Notes under the pieces: model-generated | What the model saw: the letters and a program-made list of their open reading frames with translations, nothing else | What the model was told of the DNA's origin: nothing | The model's database searches: none | Program-made: the position numbers and the translations under genes | Assembly: GCA_017472605.1 (NCBI GenBank) | Contig: JAFUPV010000075.1 | Coordinates: forward strand, 1-50,630 | DNA from: Lachnospiraceae bacterium | Lineage (GTDB): Bacteria; Bacillota; Clostridia; Lachnospirales; Lachnospiraceae | DNA: 50,630 nt | Direction of reading: 5' to 3' | Shown here: piece after piece, positions 1 through 9,408 of the stretch | How positions within the stretch are numbered: position 1 is the stretch's first letter | Layout of the letters: each line of letters opens with the position of its first letter

Positions 1-105
1 CGCCCTCGCGCGGCTCTCTGCTATACGCCTCCGAAACTACGTTTCGGATCGAGGCGTTCGCCGCATGAGTGCGCAAGCGCCCTCGCGCGGCTCTCTGCTA
101 TACGC
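1..105. repeat. GC-rich tandem repeat with stem-loop (left array)
   Basis: Two copies of a GC-rich block starting CGCCCTCGCGCGGCTCTCTG lie at 1 and 78, a period of 77 bp; the array may continue left of the window. Between the copies, 27-55 can fold as GCCT-CCGAAAC, loop TAC, GTTTCGG, a four-base bulge, then AGGC. The segment CGCCGCATGAGTGCGCAAGC before the second copy closely matches the array at 50419-50630. The composition is clearly richer in GC than the AT-rich sequence that follows at 106-180. No open reading frame here looks real. Function is unknown. Confidence 0.85.
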
Positions 106-211
106 ACATTATAACAAATTGAGGTTATGTCTGTATATAGCAGAAATTTTATATATCTTCGAAAATTTCATGTACCCTGTTCCTCTGCGTGTTGTATGGC
201 AGGTGGGGGGA

Positions 212-246
212 GCAAAAGGAGCAGCCGTTTCGGCTGCTCCTTTTGC
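212..246 (-). terminator. Intrinsic terminator downstream of the GH95 gene
   Basis: A perfect 16-bp inverted repeat with a 3-base loop spans 212-246 (core GGAGCAGCCG / CGGCTGCTCC flanked by A and T tracts). It lies 58 bp past the stop of the minus-strand GH95 gene. The T tract inside the outer stem makes it usable on both strands. Nothing else was seen between 106 and 303 apart from AT-rich sequence. Confidence 0.75.
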
Positions 247-303
247 GCAATCTTTTTTCTTTGGTACTGGTGAGGGATTGGCAGCCGGTTTCCGGCACAG
301 ATC

Positions 304-2748
304 TTAAACCGGATATCCAGTAAGGAAGCCGGATAGTTTCGTTTCTTTTCCCTTCGCAAGTTCCACCAGCTGCCGGTTTCCGCGGCCGATTCTCACGGAA
401 ACAGTTGTGTCCTTTGTGCTGCGAAGAACTGCGTTTGCCCGGCCGTTCTCCCAGCTGATATCTACCAGAATTCCGCCGCGAGCTGCCAGTCCCCTGACAA
501 AACCGCGCTCCCACTCACTCGGGATTGCCGGCAGGATCACCAGCTCACCGGCATGGCTCTGCAGCAGCATCTCCGCCACGCCTGCCGTATATCCAAAGTT
601 TCCGTCAATCTGGAACGGCGGATGGGCACAGAGCAGGTTGGCAAAGACGCCGCCGCCATGAGTCGATACCCGCTGATGGGACTCCACCAGCTTCATCATC
701 CGCTTCGCCAGCTTTCCGGCATGCTCGCCGTCTTCCAGTCTCGCCCACATCAACAGCTTCCAGCTCAGGCCCCAGCCGGTTCCCTCATCCCCGCGGCGCT
801 CCAGACTGATTCTTGCCGCGTCACGAAGCTCTGGCGTCTTTGCCGTGATTCCGCGTCCCGGGTGAAGCTCATACAGGTGGGTAAGGTGGCGGTGCTCCAC
901 CTCATTCTCTTCAAATTCCTCATTCCATTCCAGAATCTGTCCGAGGCTTCCAATCTTCATCGGTGCGATTTTCTGAAGCTGTTCTTTTACACGAAGCAGG
1001 TACTCATCCGTTGTCGTTTCTTTCCCTGCTGCCATCTCCTCATCCAGCACCTGGCACGCCTCAATATAATCCAGAAACAGATTCCGGATGATCGCCAGCG
1101 TATTTTCCGTATACAGTGCAACGGAAACCCGCTCCTCTCCCTGCAGGAACTGATTTTCCGGAGAAGTAGCCGCAACCACTGCCAGCCCGTCCTCCGTTTC
1201 CTCCAGCATCTGAGAGCAGAAAATCACATTTTCCCGCAGAATCGGCATGATTTCCCGCAGATAGTCCCGATCCTGCGTAAACAGGTACTCATCATACAGG
1301 TTCCGGCACATCCACGCCGCGCCAAAGGGCCAGAACGCCCACATGGCTCTTCCGTCCGCCGGAGAGGTTTTACGCCAGATGTCCACGTTATGGCAGCATG
1401 CCACACCGTCACAGGCAAACATGCGCCGCGCCGTCTCTCTACCCTGTGCCATCAGCTCCCGGTTCATCCGCACAAGCGGCTCCGTCAGCTCCGGCAGATT
1501 GCAGGGGCCGGCAGGCCAGTAGTTCATTTCCGTGTTAATGTTCACCGTGTAATCCGAAAACCACGGCGGTACAATCTCCTTGTTCCAGATTCCCTGCAGA
1601 TTGGCAGCCTGAGTTCCCGGTCTGGAACCGGAGATCAGCAGATAGCGGCCAAGATGAAACAGCAGCGGAATCAGACTCTGATCGTCTGGGTCTTTTGCAA
1701 ACTGCGCCAGCCGTTCCTGCAGATCCATCTCCTCTTTGCCGCTTGTTCCCAGTTCAAACTGCACACGGGAATAGTAGCTCTGATAGTCCCGGATGTGCTC
1801 ACAAAGCAGCTCCTCCACCGGACGGACAGCCTGTTTCATGTCTTCTGCAAGCGCAGCTGCAGGATCCACACCTTCCAGAACCGGATGCTTCGCAAAACCA
1901 TTGAAGCTGGAGCGAACGGCAAACACCAGCGTCAGGCTGCAGATTCCCTGGTATGCAATTCCATCTGCAGAAACAGTGCAGACCGCAGGTTTTCCGTTTT
2001 CCGACAGAACCTCTGCTTCACCAGACCGGTCTGCCGAACCATCCAGCTCTGAATTCACAGCCTGTCTGCACGCATTGTCTTTCGTCTCCGCAAAAATCCG
2101 GCCCCAGCCCTGATAGAGCGCGCCATTCTCCTCTGGCTTGTCCGACATGTGAATAATTTTTTCCCGATCCGGCCGGCTCTTGACCGCACCGCTTCTTCCC
2201 GGGCACTGACCCCAGAGCGTAAAGCCATCCTCCCGATATTCCTGCCGGTTTAAAAACTGGCCGTCTGCACCGATTTTTACAGAAAAATCCTCTTCTGCTT
2301 CAATCCGGTAAATCATCACCTGAGCCGGTGCGCTGATGAAACAGGTGTGCGTGTAACATGCGTCTTTGCATCGGTATGTTTCCTTTGCAACAGCCGTCTC
2401 CAGATCCAGCTCTCTCCGGTAATCACACATTTCGTTCTGCTGCATCTGAACGTTCAGGTTTCCGAATGGCAGATACATCTGCACATCCTCCGTCACCAGC
2501 ATCCGCTCTTCCAGGTAGTGCATTGCCTCTGCATACCGGCGCTCCCGCACCAGCTTCTTTGTTTCCTTCAGTTCCTGTGGTGTAAATCCCTTCTGCGTAT
2601 CTGCCGGATAGCCGCTCCACAACGTATCCTCATTAATCTGGAGAATCCGCTTCTCTCCGTCTCCATATACCATCGCGCCCAGACGGCCGTTTCCAACCGG
2701 AAACCCTTCCTGCCACACAGTCGCCGGCTTATTAAAAATCAGTTTCAT
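304..2748 (-). CDS. GH95-family glycosidase (alpha-L-fucosidase type)
   Basis: An 814-residue protein, the usual length for GH95, whose members hydrolyse alpha-L-fucosyl or alpha-L-galactosyl linkages. The N-terminal beta-sandwich has the [11 protein letters not shown] signature. In the (alpha/alpha)6 barrel, NINTEMNYW near residue 400 holds the two conserved Asn, TSPEN near 529 the catalytic Glu, and QIDGNFG near 713 the conserved Asp, so the active site looks intact. The start was set at the ATG at 2748 rather than the upstream GTG at 2766, because AAGGAG lies 9 bases before it. No signal peptide is visible, so the enzyme is probably cytoplasmic and acts on imported oligosaccharides. It has its own promoter and terminator. 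Fucose versus L-galactose specificity cannot be read from the sequence. Confidence 0.88.
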   Translation of the reverse strand: MKLIFNKPATVWQEGFPVGNGRLGAMVYGDGEKRILQINEDTLWSGYPADTQKGFTPQELKETKKLVRERRYAEAMHYLEERMLVTEDVQMYLPFGNLNVQMQQNEMCDYRRELDLETAVAKETYRCKDACYTHTCFISAPAQVMIYRIEAEEDFSVKIGADGQFLNRQEYREDGFTLWGQCPGRSGAVKSRPDREKIIHMSDKPEENGALYQGWGRIFAETKDNACRQAVNSELDGSADRSGEAEVLSENGKPAVCTVSADGIAYQGICSLTLVFAVRSSFNGFAKHPVLEGVDPAAALAEDMKQAVRPVEELLCEHIRDYQSYYSRVQFELGTSGKEEMDLQERLAQFAKDPDDQSLIPLLFHLGRYLLISGSRPGTQAANLQGIWNKEIVPPWFSDYTVNINTEMNYWPAGPCNLPELTEPLVRMNRELMAQGRETARRMFACDGVACCHNVDIWRKTSPADGRAMWAFWPFGAAWMCRNLYDEYLFTQDRDYLREIMPILRENVIFCSQMLEETEDGLAVVAATSPENQFLQGEERVSVALYTENTLAIIRNLFLDYIEACQVLDEEMAAGKETTTDEYLLRVKEQLQKIAPMKIGSLGQILEWNEEFEENEVEHRHLTHLYELHPGRGITAKTPELRDAARISLERRGDEGTGWGLSWKLLMWARLEDGEHAGKLAKRMMKLVESHQRVSTHGGGVFANLLCAHPPFQIDGNFGYTAGVAEMLLQSHAGELVILPAIPSEWERGFVRGLAARGGILVDISWENGRANAVLRSTKDTTVSVRIGRGNRQLVELAKGKETKLSGFLTGYPV

Positions 2749-2788
2749 ATCTCCACGCTCCTTCACGCATCATTCTTTCTATAGATCG

Positions 2789-2835
2789 ATTATACCGAAA
2801 AACGTACCTGTTTGTATATCGAAAATTTTGTAAAA
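2789..2835 (-). promoter_or_regulatory. Promoter of the GH95 gene with TTTTGTAAA element
   Basis: On the minus strand a -10 box TATAAT (2789-2794) lies 18 bases from a poor -35 box TATACA (2813-2818). A TTTTGTAAA element (plus-strand reading, 2826-2834) sits just upstream. The weak -35 suggests an activator. The same combination occurs at the promoter of the ABC operon near 39242-39298. Confidence 0.5.
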
Positions 2836-2862
2836 TTCAATAAATTTCAGATTTGTCTGCGT

Positions 2863-2891
2863 AAAAAGAGGCCACTGAAACCAGTGACCTC
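2863..2891 (-). terminator. Terminator of the deacetylase gene
   Basis: On the minus strand GAGGTCACTG, loop GTTT, CAGTGGCCTC (one G-U pair) is followed by five T. It begins 25 bp after the deacetylase stop codon and looks like a standard intrinsic terminator. Confidence 0.85.
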
Positions 2892-2916
2892 CGCGTTATT
2901 TCAGTCGTCCGCTCAA

Positions 2917-3618
2917 TCATTCCCCGAGCAAAACCTGCCTGTTTGTTCCATAGAAAATATCCTCATGTCCGGACATCATTTTCAGAAATTCCTCAAACCG
3001 CTTCCAGGTATCGAAAATGTCAAATTCATAGCTGTGACCCCAGACATAGAAAATCTGCTGCTCTTTTGAAGTGCTCTCCAGAAACTTCTTTCCCAGTTCA
3101 AACATCCGGTCCATCTCCATCACATGGTACACGCTTGGCTTGAACTGATACAGATCCTTCTGTACCTCAAATCCATAATTACACACCGTTGTCCGCGCAT
3201 ACCTGACACCGGTATGCTCCTCAATCAGCTTCGCCGCATGGGCGCTGAAATTGATTCCTCCGCCCGGATACGCCATGCCGATCACCTCATATCCTGCCAG
3301 CTGGCTCAGGTTTTCCCGGTCGCGTTCCACCTGCCGGATAATCTCCTGGTCATCGGTTACGTGGGCCAGATTGGGATGGGTCAGCGTATGAGCCGCAATC
3401 TCATGTCCCGCATACAGCGAGCGCACTTCCTCCGGTTTCACCTTTGTATGATTCACCAGAACCCCTTCCCGGACAATTGCATTCTCCTGCCCAAGCAGCT
3501 CCGAGTTCAGGTTAAACGTTCCCTTCATTCCGTATTTGTTGAACAGCTCAATCAGGCGTCTGTCCTGCGTCACGCCGTCATCATAGCTGAATGTAATTGC
3601 TTTTTTCCAGTTTTTCAT
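2917..3618 (-). CDS. Polysaccharide deacetylase-like (NodB fold) protein
   Basis: A 233-residue single-domain protein of the NodB/CE4 superfamily. TFSYDDG at residues 9-15 supplies the conserved Asp pair, and His77 and His81 in AAHTLTHPN match the two metal-binding His. YPGGG near residue 116 fits the next conserved motif. Family members remove N- or O-acetyl groups from glycans. There is no signal peptide or membrane segment, so this one may act on imported acetylated oligosaccharides, possibly acetylated pectin; that role is inference. The ATG at 3618 is preceded by AAAGGAAG. Spacing to the interrupted AAA-ATPase gene upstream is only 13 bp, but a terminator follows it directly. Confidence 0.8.
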   Translation of the reverse strand: MKNWKKAITFSYDDGVTQDRRLIELFNKYGMKGTFNLNSELLGQENAIVREGVLVNHTKVKPEEVRSLYAGHEIAAHTLTHPNLAHVTDDQEIIRQVERDRENLSQLAGYEVIGMAYPGGGINFSAHAAKLIEEHTGVRYARTTVCNYGFEVQKDLYQFKPSVYHVMEMDRMFELGKKFLESTSKEQQIFYVWGHSYEFDIFDTWKRFEEFLKMMSGHEDIFYGTNRQVLLGE

Positions 3619-3631
3619 TGTGTGCTTCCTT

Positions 3632-5311
3632 TCACCCCATCACAATCATACAATGCTTCTTATAACATGCAATTCCATACTTGCGAACGGTCTTCATTCC
3701 GTCTTCCCGAAGCCGTTCTGCATACTTCATCCGTTCAATCTGCTCCAGCGCTTCTGTGCATCCCTTTTCCAGTTCATCGTTCTCCGCATATTTCACTTCA
3801 ATCACAATGCCTGTTTCCAGTTCCTCCTGCTCAATCAGAATGTCGCTGTATCCTTCTCCGGATTCCGCGTTAGACAAAATCCACCAGTCATCGCGATGAC
3901 TCAGCAATCCTAGCAGAACACCATGATAGAAATTCTCTTTTTTGGGTTTCTGAACATTGGTATCACGAATGCTGATTGTCCGCATCAGCCAGGTATTGAA
4001 CAACTCCTGCGCCTGCTGCGGGTCTCCCCGGAAAAACGCTTCGCAGAATTCATCCAGTTTTCCCGGTGTCTTCCGCACGCTTTCCTGAATCCATTCCATC
4101 ACCTGATTTACAAAAATCTGCCGGATTTCCAGATTGGGAATCGCCAGCCGATAGGTATTTCCGGATATTTTCCCCCGCTGCGTCAGATATCCGGTAGTAA
4201 ACATGACACTCCAAATGTTGTCAATCGTCTTATCCAGCTCGTTGTACGTCAGTTCCTGTCGGATTTCCTTTCCAATGGTTTCCCCATTGATCAGCTGTTC
4301 CAGCTCTTTCTGTGTCTGCTTTGTTCCTTTCTGGATCAGCTTCCGGATAATTTCATTGTCACTGGTATTGATCCAGTATGACTGCGGTTCCGCTTCCGGA
4401 TCTGCCCGCAGTAAATCACAGTAATTGATTACATCCCATGGGCAATAGACTTCCACATTTCCAAACCAGTATCCGTCATACCACGTCTTTGCCGCTTCAA
4501 ACAGATCCGCCCTGTCATAATAGTCCATCATCTGCATCACTTCTTCGTCCGTAAATCCGAAATATTCATCAAAACGGACATCCGTAATTGACAGAACTCT
4601 CAGATTGTTCAATCCGGTGAAAATGCTTTCCTTCGCCACACGCAGGCAGCCGGTCAGCACGGCAAACTGCATGCTGTCATTGATTTTCAGTCCCTGATGA
4701 AAGACGTTGCGGATCAGATTCACCATTTCATTGTAATAGCCGTTCTGGTAAGCCTTGTCCAGCGGTACATCATATTCATCAATCAGAATCAGAACCTTAT
4801 GATTATAATGTTTACAGAGAAGCCGGGACAGAGTCAGAATGCTGTTGTTTAACGTGCCATCGCTCATCCTGCTGTCCATCAACTGTGCAAACGTTTCCTT
4901 TTCTGTTTCCATCAGCCGATCACTTTCCAGCAAATAGGCATGGCGGATTGCTTCCATATTAATCAAATTGACCATCATTTCCCTTGCCGTTTCAAACCTC
5001 AGATCTCTCACACCCTTTAAGGTAAGGGAAATCACAGGGTATGCGCCCTGATACCTGTCACAGATTTCTTTTTCCTTCGCAATTTCCAGTCCGTCAAACA
5101 GACTCTTATCCTAGCCAATCTCAAAAAACGCTTTGAGCATGCTCATGTTCAGAGATTTGCCGAACCGCCTGGGGCGGGTAAATAAATTCACATCTCCCCA
5201 GTTATTCACCAGTTCCCGGATCAGTCCGGTTTTATCCACATAGTAAAAGCCATCCGTTCGAATTTTCGCAAAATCCTCAACGCCAATCGGTAACTTCACT
5301 TTGCCTGACAT
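3632..5311 (-). pseudogene. AAA-ATPase/PD-(D/E)XK nuclease-like gene interrupted by a TAG stop
   Basis: The reading frame codes for a protein of about 559 residues with an N-terminal AAA-ATPase-like domain and a C-terminal PD-(D/E)XK-type domain (GYSDILIE ... IVIEVKYAE). The early part reads KLPIGVEDFAKIR, then YVDKTGLI and TRPRRFGKS. A single in-frame TAG at 5111-5113 cuts it after ...FFEIG; the frame continues unchanged on the other side with DKSLFDGLEI. Other genes here also end in TAG, so recoding is unlikely. The start is placed at the ATG at 5311; a GTG at 5314 is closer to the AAAGGGG site. Members are common in Lachnospiraceae and Bacteroidetes with unknown function. A related truncated copy is at 42605-42952. 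The mutation may be recent or a sequence error. Confidence 0.8.
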
Positions 5312-5458
5312 CACAGCTTTCACCCCTTTCTGTTCTCTGTCTATAGTACCATAAAAATACCGGTTTGTGAAGTCTGCGCGGACCAGATTCCTTCAAACTG
5401 CAATTGAGCATCGATCATCATTCCGATTTCAGCAGGACATACAGACAGACTTCGCAGG

Positions 5459-8311
5459 TCATTCTGTGTACACCCGGTAATTAATGCTGTAGATACCGTT
5501 CTCCAGTTTCGGCAGTTTTACCGCTCCAACCTCTGTCTTGCTGCGGCCTTCCGGCAGCACGATTCCTTCGATTGTTTTCGTGAAAACTACAGTTCCCGCT
5601 TCTGACACCACTTCAACCAGAAGCTTCACCTTCTTTTCTTCGCCCAGATTCAAAAGAATGACCGGAATGGAATCATTTGGTCCATACACCACATCCACGT
5701 TTCCGGAACATGCAAGAACCTCCTGAAACGCCATGCGGTGAGCATAATAGGCCAGCTTCGCCTGGCCGTAGTAATCCACAATGGATTTCTGATAGGTCGC
5801 CGTATTCTGACCGCCCCGAAGATTGCACCAGCTAAGGCCATCGTAGTCCAGCCACCTGCATTTACAGATTGTCTCATATGCGCCAAACGCCTGCCATGCC
5901 TGGCTCGCCAGCCACTCGTCCACTCCCAAACGCCTTCCAATGGAGCCTTCGTCGTAGGAATCCTCGTAGCTCATCACATGGTACATGGGCTTTCCTTTGT
6001 AAAGATTCCAGTTTGGCTGTCCGGCAATCTCATCATGTTCGAAATTGAAATATGCCCGCTCCCTGCTTTCCAGATAGCTTGGAATATAGGCGGTCGATTC
6101 CATGTAAGCCGGAAGATTCTTTTCCTCCACATTCGGCCACTGGCGAAGCGCAGACCATTCATTTCCGTATCCCAGGATATAATCCATGTTCCCTCTGCAG
6201 ATCCGCTCCGCCGTCCAGATCGAATCACAGGTTTCGTGCTTCTTTCCCTCGAAATCCGTCAGTCCATCGTCCCATCTTGGCCGCATCCGCCGGCTGTCGG
6301 CTGCCGGTGAGATCAGACGGCTCTGATCCACGGATGAAATTGCTTCATGCATCAGCCGATAAACCTGCATTACCATCTCCCAGTTCTTCCAGGACGGATG
6401 ATTCATCGGCTGCCAGATCACAATCGACGGATGGTTCCGCACCTGCCGGATGCATGTAACCAGCTCCTCATAGTCCAGATTAAACGCGGAAGTAACGCGA
6501 AGCCATGCCGTTGTCTGCCACACCAGCATGATTCCCATCTGATCTGCCAGCTCGCAGATGCGCGGATCGTTGATGCCGCCCATATTCTCATCATGGACAC
6601 TCATGCGAAACCCGTTTCCGTTCATCCGCTGCACCATCAGCATCTCCTGAACATAAAATTCCTCAGGCGGGCATTTTTCCCAGGCGGCGATTTTTTCCAG
6701 CGGCGGTCTGGCTCCAAACAGCAGCGGTGCCCGCAGCAATTCCGGTTTTCCGTTGATCCGGAAAATTCCGTTTTCCTGGGAAACGGTTCGAATGCCGGTC
6801 GTGACCACAAAATCGTCCACAACCTCCCCTGCCGGATTTCTCAGTTCCACCCGCATTTCATAGAGACTGGGACGTTTGCAGGACCACAGGCTCGGATCCG
6901 TCAGAATCAGTTCCCCGCAGGACCGCTCAGACCGGTTCGGATTCGTTGCCGCTGTCCATTTCGTTTCCGCACAGACCGCCCCTTCCTCCGGGTACCACGG
7001 TCTCATTAATACCGCAATTTCGTGGTCCGCTGTTTTTGCCGATGCCGTTCCCTTTCTGGTTTTCACCGTAACCTCTGCTGCCTGAACCGCTTCTTTTTCA
7101 CTTATTTTTTTCGTCCATGAAAACACATCCTCAATGTAAATCTCCGGCAGCAGATCCAGATGCATCCGTCCGGCAAACCAGCCTGTATACAGATCGGTAT
7201 GTGTATGTGTCATCTTGTTTTCCGCTTTGATCACATCCGAATAAACTCTGACAGCCAACTGATTCTCTCCTTCTGTCAGGTAATCCGTCACATCCACCTG
7301 ATGAGACACCTCGTCTCTCACCTGGCAGACAAGCCTGCCGTTCACATAAACTTCTCCGCCCGGTGTCAGACTCTCCAGATACAGCAGCGCACAGGCTGGA
7401 ATCTGATCAATATCCATGGTTCTGCGCAGATAAAGATCCTCATTTCGATGCCGTTCTCCACCATGGGAAATCGGCAGACTGGCAGCCTGCCAGCGGCTGT
7501 CATCATATCCGGCCCGATTCCAACCATCGATTTTTATCGGAGGCAGGAACGATTCCTCCACAAATGTTTCGATCTGAAACGGTTCAAACCGGTTATCCGG
7601 ATTCGGGTAATACCCAACACCCCATACATGGGAGAACAGTGATTCAATCTCGCTGTTTTTTACCGAAAATCTCGTAACCTCCGTCTCTTCCCGCTTTGAG
7701 AAATCAATAAAATCACTCAGCAGTTCATCATCCAGATAAAGATTCCATTTCCTGTATACAAAATCCACTTCAATCGTAATCCTGCTGAAATTCTTCCTGC
7801 CGGAAAGAATCGTCTCTCTTCGATCAGAAACGCAGTATACCGTTCCATCTTCCTTCCAGCCAAATATCGCAGCCTCACCAAACGAAAATTCCTCCGCTTT
7901 TTTGTCTGCCGGTACCCGCAATTCCAGTTCCAGCATGCAGCGCCAGTTCTGTCCAGGAAAACAGATTTGTTTTCCTTCCACCGAACCTCTTCCCCGGCTG
8001 CCGCCTGTCTCATTCTCTTCACGGACCCCAATCCATTTCCACGCATCCAGCACGATTCGCTTCCTTCTTTTCGGAAGCGGCTGCGGCTTGATCTGCCGAA
8101 GACGTTCCTTTGCCTCTTCGATGCTTACAACCGGCTTCTCCAGCGAAACGTCTCCATACTGCATTCGCATTCGTTCTGCGAATGCCCCAAGGAACTCCAC
8201 TCTCTGCTCCGTTGTCAGCGTTGACGTTTCTCCTTTGAAATCCGTTTCCCCGTCAGCCGCTGTATCACTGCTGATAAACCGCAGTTCAAAATTATCTGAT
8301 ATCCGATCCAT
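5459..8311 (-). CDS. Divergent GH2-family protein with N-terminal LamG-like region
   Basis: A 950-residue protein. Residues about 1-75 are charged. About 90-230 resemble a LamG/concanavalin-type beta-sandwich (WNLYLDDELLSDF). From about 250 a GH2 sugar-binding domain (VYVNGRLVCQV, LTEGENQLAVRVY) follows, then an immunoglobulin-like domain and a TIM barrel. In the barrel the motif normally ending in Asn-Glu reads IWQPMNHPS, with His near residue 638 where the acid/base Glu is expected. The nucleophile may be the Glu in MSYEDSYD. The enzyme may use another proton donor or be inactive. The start at 8311 was chosen because AAAGGG lies 10 bases upstream; ATG at 8317 is possible. No signal peptide is present. 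It diverges from the AraC-type gene, its likely regulator. The exact substrate is unknown. Confidence 0.72.
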   Translation of the reverse strand: MDRISDNFELRFISSDTAADGETDFKGETSTLTTEQRVEFLGAFAERMRMQYGDVSLEKPVVSIEEAKERLRQIKPQPLPKRRKRIVLDAWKWIGVREENETGGSRGRGSVEGKQICFPGQNWRCMLELELRVPADKKAEEFSFGEAAIFGWKEDGTVYCVSDRRETILSGRKNFSRITIEVDFVYRKWNLYLDDELLSDFIDFSKREETEVTRFSVKNSEIESLFSHVWGVGYYPNPDNRFEPFQIETFVEESFLPPIKIDGWNRAGYDDSRWQAASLPISHGGERHRNEDLYLRRTMDIDQIPACALLYLESLTPGGEVYVNGRLVCQVRDEVSHQVDVTDYLTEGENQLAVRVYSDVIKAENKMTHTHTDLYTGWFAGRMHLDLLPEIYIEDVFSWTKKISEKEAVQAAEVTVKTRKGTASAKTADHEIAVLMRPWYPEEGAVCAETKWTAATNPNRSERSCGELILTDPSLWSCKRPSLYEMRVELRNPAGEVVDDFVVTTGIRTVSQENGIFRINGKPELLRAPLLFGARPPLEKIAAWEKCPPEEFYVQEMLMVQRMNGNGFRMSVHDENMGGINDPRICELADQMGIMLVWQTTAWLRVTSAFNLDYEELVTCIRQVRNHPSIVIWQPMNHPSWKNWEMVMQVYRLMHEAISSVDQSRLISPAADSRRMRPRWDDGLTDFEGKKHETCDSIWTAERICRGNMDYILGYGNEWSALRQWPNVEEKNLPAYMESTAYIPSYLESRERAYFNFEHDEIAGQPNWNLYKGKPMYHVMSYEDSYDEGSIGRRLGVDEWLASQAWQAFGAYETICKCRWLDYDGLSWCNLRGGQNTATYQKSIVDYYGQAKLAYYAHRMAFQEVLACSGNVDVVYGPNDSIPVILLNLGEEKKVKLLVEVVSEAGTVVFTKTIEGIVLPEGRSKTEVGAVKLPKLENGIYSINYRVYTE

Positions 8312-8456
8312 AATCATGCCGCCCTTTCTTTTCTTATTCCTTTCATTGCGTTTTGCTGTCCGGCTGCTTTGCATCACCGAAACAATGCTGAAAATCGTCT
8401 GTAAATCAGCAGATTCTGCCATCAGCCGGCAGCGTTTCCCGGAATCTGAAATCTGC

Positions 8457-8485
8457 TTGACAGGAAAACAAAAATGCTATATAAG
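8457..8485 (+). promoter_or_regulatory. Near-consensus sigma-A promoter for the AraC-type gene
   Basis: TTGACA (8457-8462), a 17-base spacer and TATAAG (8480-8485) precede the AAAGGAGG site at 8512-8519. It lies in the divergent region between the GH2-like gene and the AraC-type gene. No clear matching promoter was seen on the minus strand. Confidence 0.8.
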
Positions 8486-8527
8486 TGAAGATAGATTACT
8501 TACCAATTGCCAAAGGAGGCTGCTGCC

Positions 8528-9370
8528 GTGAAAACATATGATGAATGGATTGCGCCGGAATCCGAATACTTTATCTATTCTCCCAGCAGGCTGGCGCAGA
8601 ACATGTTTCTCTATCCCCTTCAGTGCGGCCGCTTTACCTACCGCCCCGGCTATTCACTGAAACGTGATTCCTTTGACAGCTTTCTTCTGATGTACATTCA
8701 GAAAGGCGAGATGGTTCTGGAGATTAACGGCCACTCCGCACCAATTCCCGCCCACAGCTTTGTCCTGATTGACTGCTATCGAAGTCATTCCTATTCCACT
8801 TCCACCGGCGCCGAATGTCTCTGGTGCCACTTTGACGGAATTACCGCCAGATCTTTCTTTGAAAACATCGTCTCCCGTCTGGGCAGCGTCTTTTCCATGC
8901 CTGACCCAAGCCCGGTTCTGGCGAAGCTGACAGCCATTCTGAATGTGTTTCATACCGGCGCAGTTGTCCGGGAACCGCTGCTTTCCAAATATCTCAACGA
9001 CATTCTGACGGAATTCATGCTCTATCTTCCCGCCAGAGCAAACACGGTCAATTACGCAGGTGTGGCCGAAGAAATTATTACCTATATTAATGAGCATTTT
9101 GCAGAAGATGTCAGCGTCGCTGCACTGGCTGACAAGGCCGGGCTGAGCCACTACCATTTCATCCGTACCTTCAAAAAAGAAACCGGTTTTACTCCCCATG
9201 AGTACCTGCTGAATACAAGACTGGCAACCGCACAGTATCTTCTGAAAAATACAAGGCTTCCGGTGAAAGAAATCTGCTACAATTCCGGTTTTTCCTGTGA
9301 AAGTGTTTTCTGCTCCGCGTTTAAGCGCAGATTTGGAATTACACCTTCACAGTACCGGACTCTGCTGTAA
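8528..9370 (+). CDS. AraC-family transcriptional regulator
   Basis: A 280-residue regulator. Residues about 30-110 form a cupin-like sensor domain (GYSLKRDSFDSFLLMYIQKG), and the last 100 residues hold two helix-turn-helix motifs of the AraC family (VAALADKAGLSHYHFIRTFK and VKEICYNSGFSCESVFCSAF). The GTG at 8528 is the best start because AAAGGAGG lies 8 bases before it; the TTG at 8507 would lie upstream of that site. It is transcribed away from the GH2-like gene at 5459-8311 from a near-consensus promoter. The likely role is sugar-responsive activation of that gene and perhaps of the convergent GH43 gene; this is inference from position. Confidence 0.9.
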   Translation: MKTYDEWIAPESEYFIYSPSRLAQNMFLYPLQCGRFTYRPGYSLKRDSFDSFLLMYIQKGEMVLEINGHSAPIPAHSFVLIDCYRSHSYSTSTGAECLWCHFDGITARSFFENIVSRLGSVFSMPDPSPVLAKLTAILNVFHTGAVVREPLLSKYLNDILTEFMLYLPARANTVNYAGVAEEIITYINEHFAEDVSVAALADKAGLSHYHFIRTFKKETGFTPHEYLLNTRLATAQYLLKNTRLPVKEICYNSGFSCESVFCSAFKRRFGITPSQYRTLL

Positions 9371-9408
9371 CGATAAGCGTCTTCCCGTTTTCCCGTCAGA
9401 TCAGGCAT

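Noticed and set aside
553-2052. Long plus-strand open frame of 499 codons
   Set aside because: It lies antisense to the GH95 gene, whose motifs are unmistakable. It has no ribosome site and low-complexity His/Pro-rich composition.
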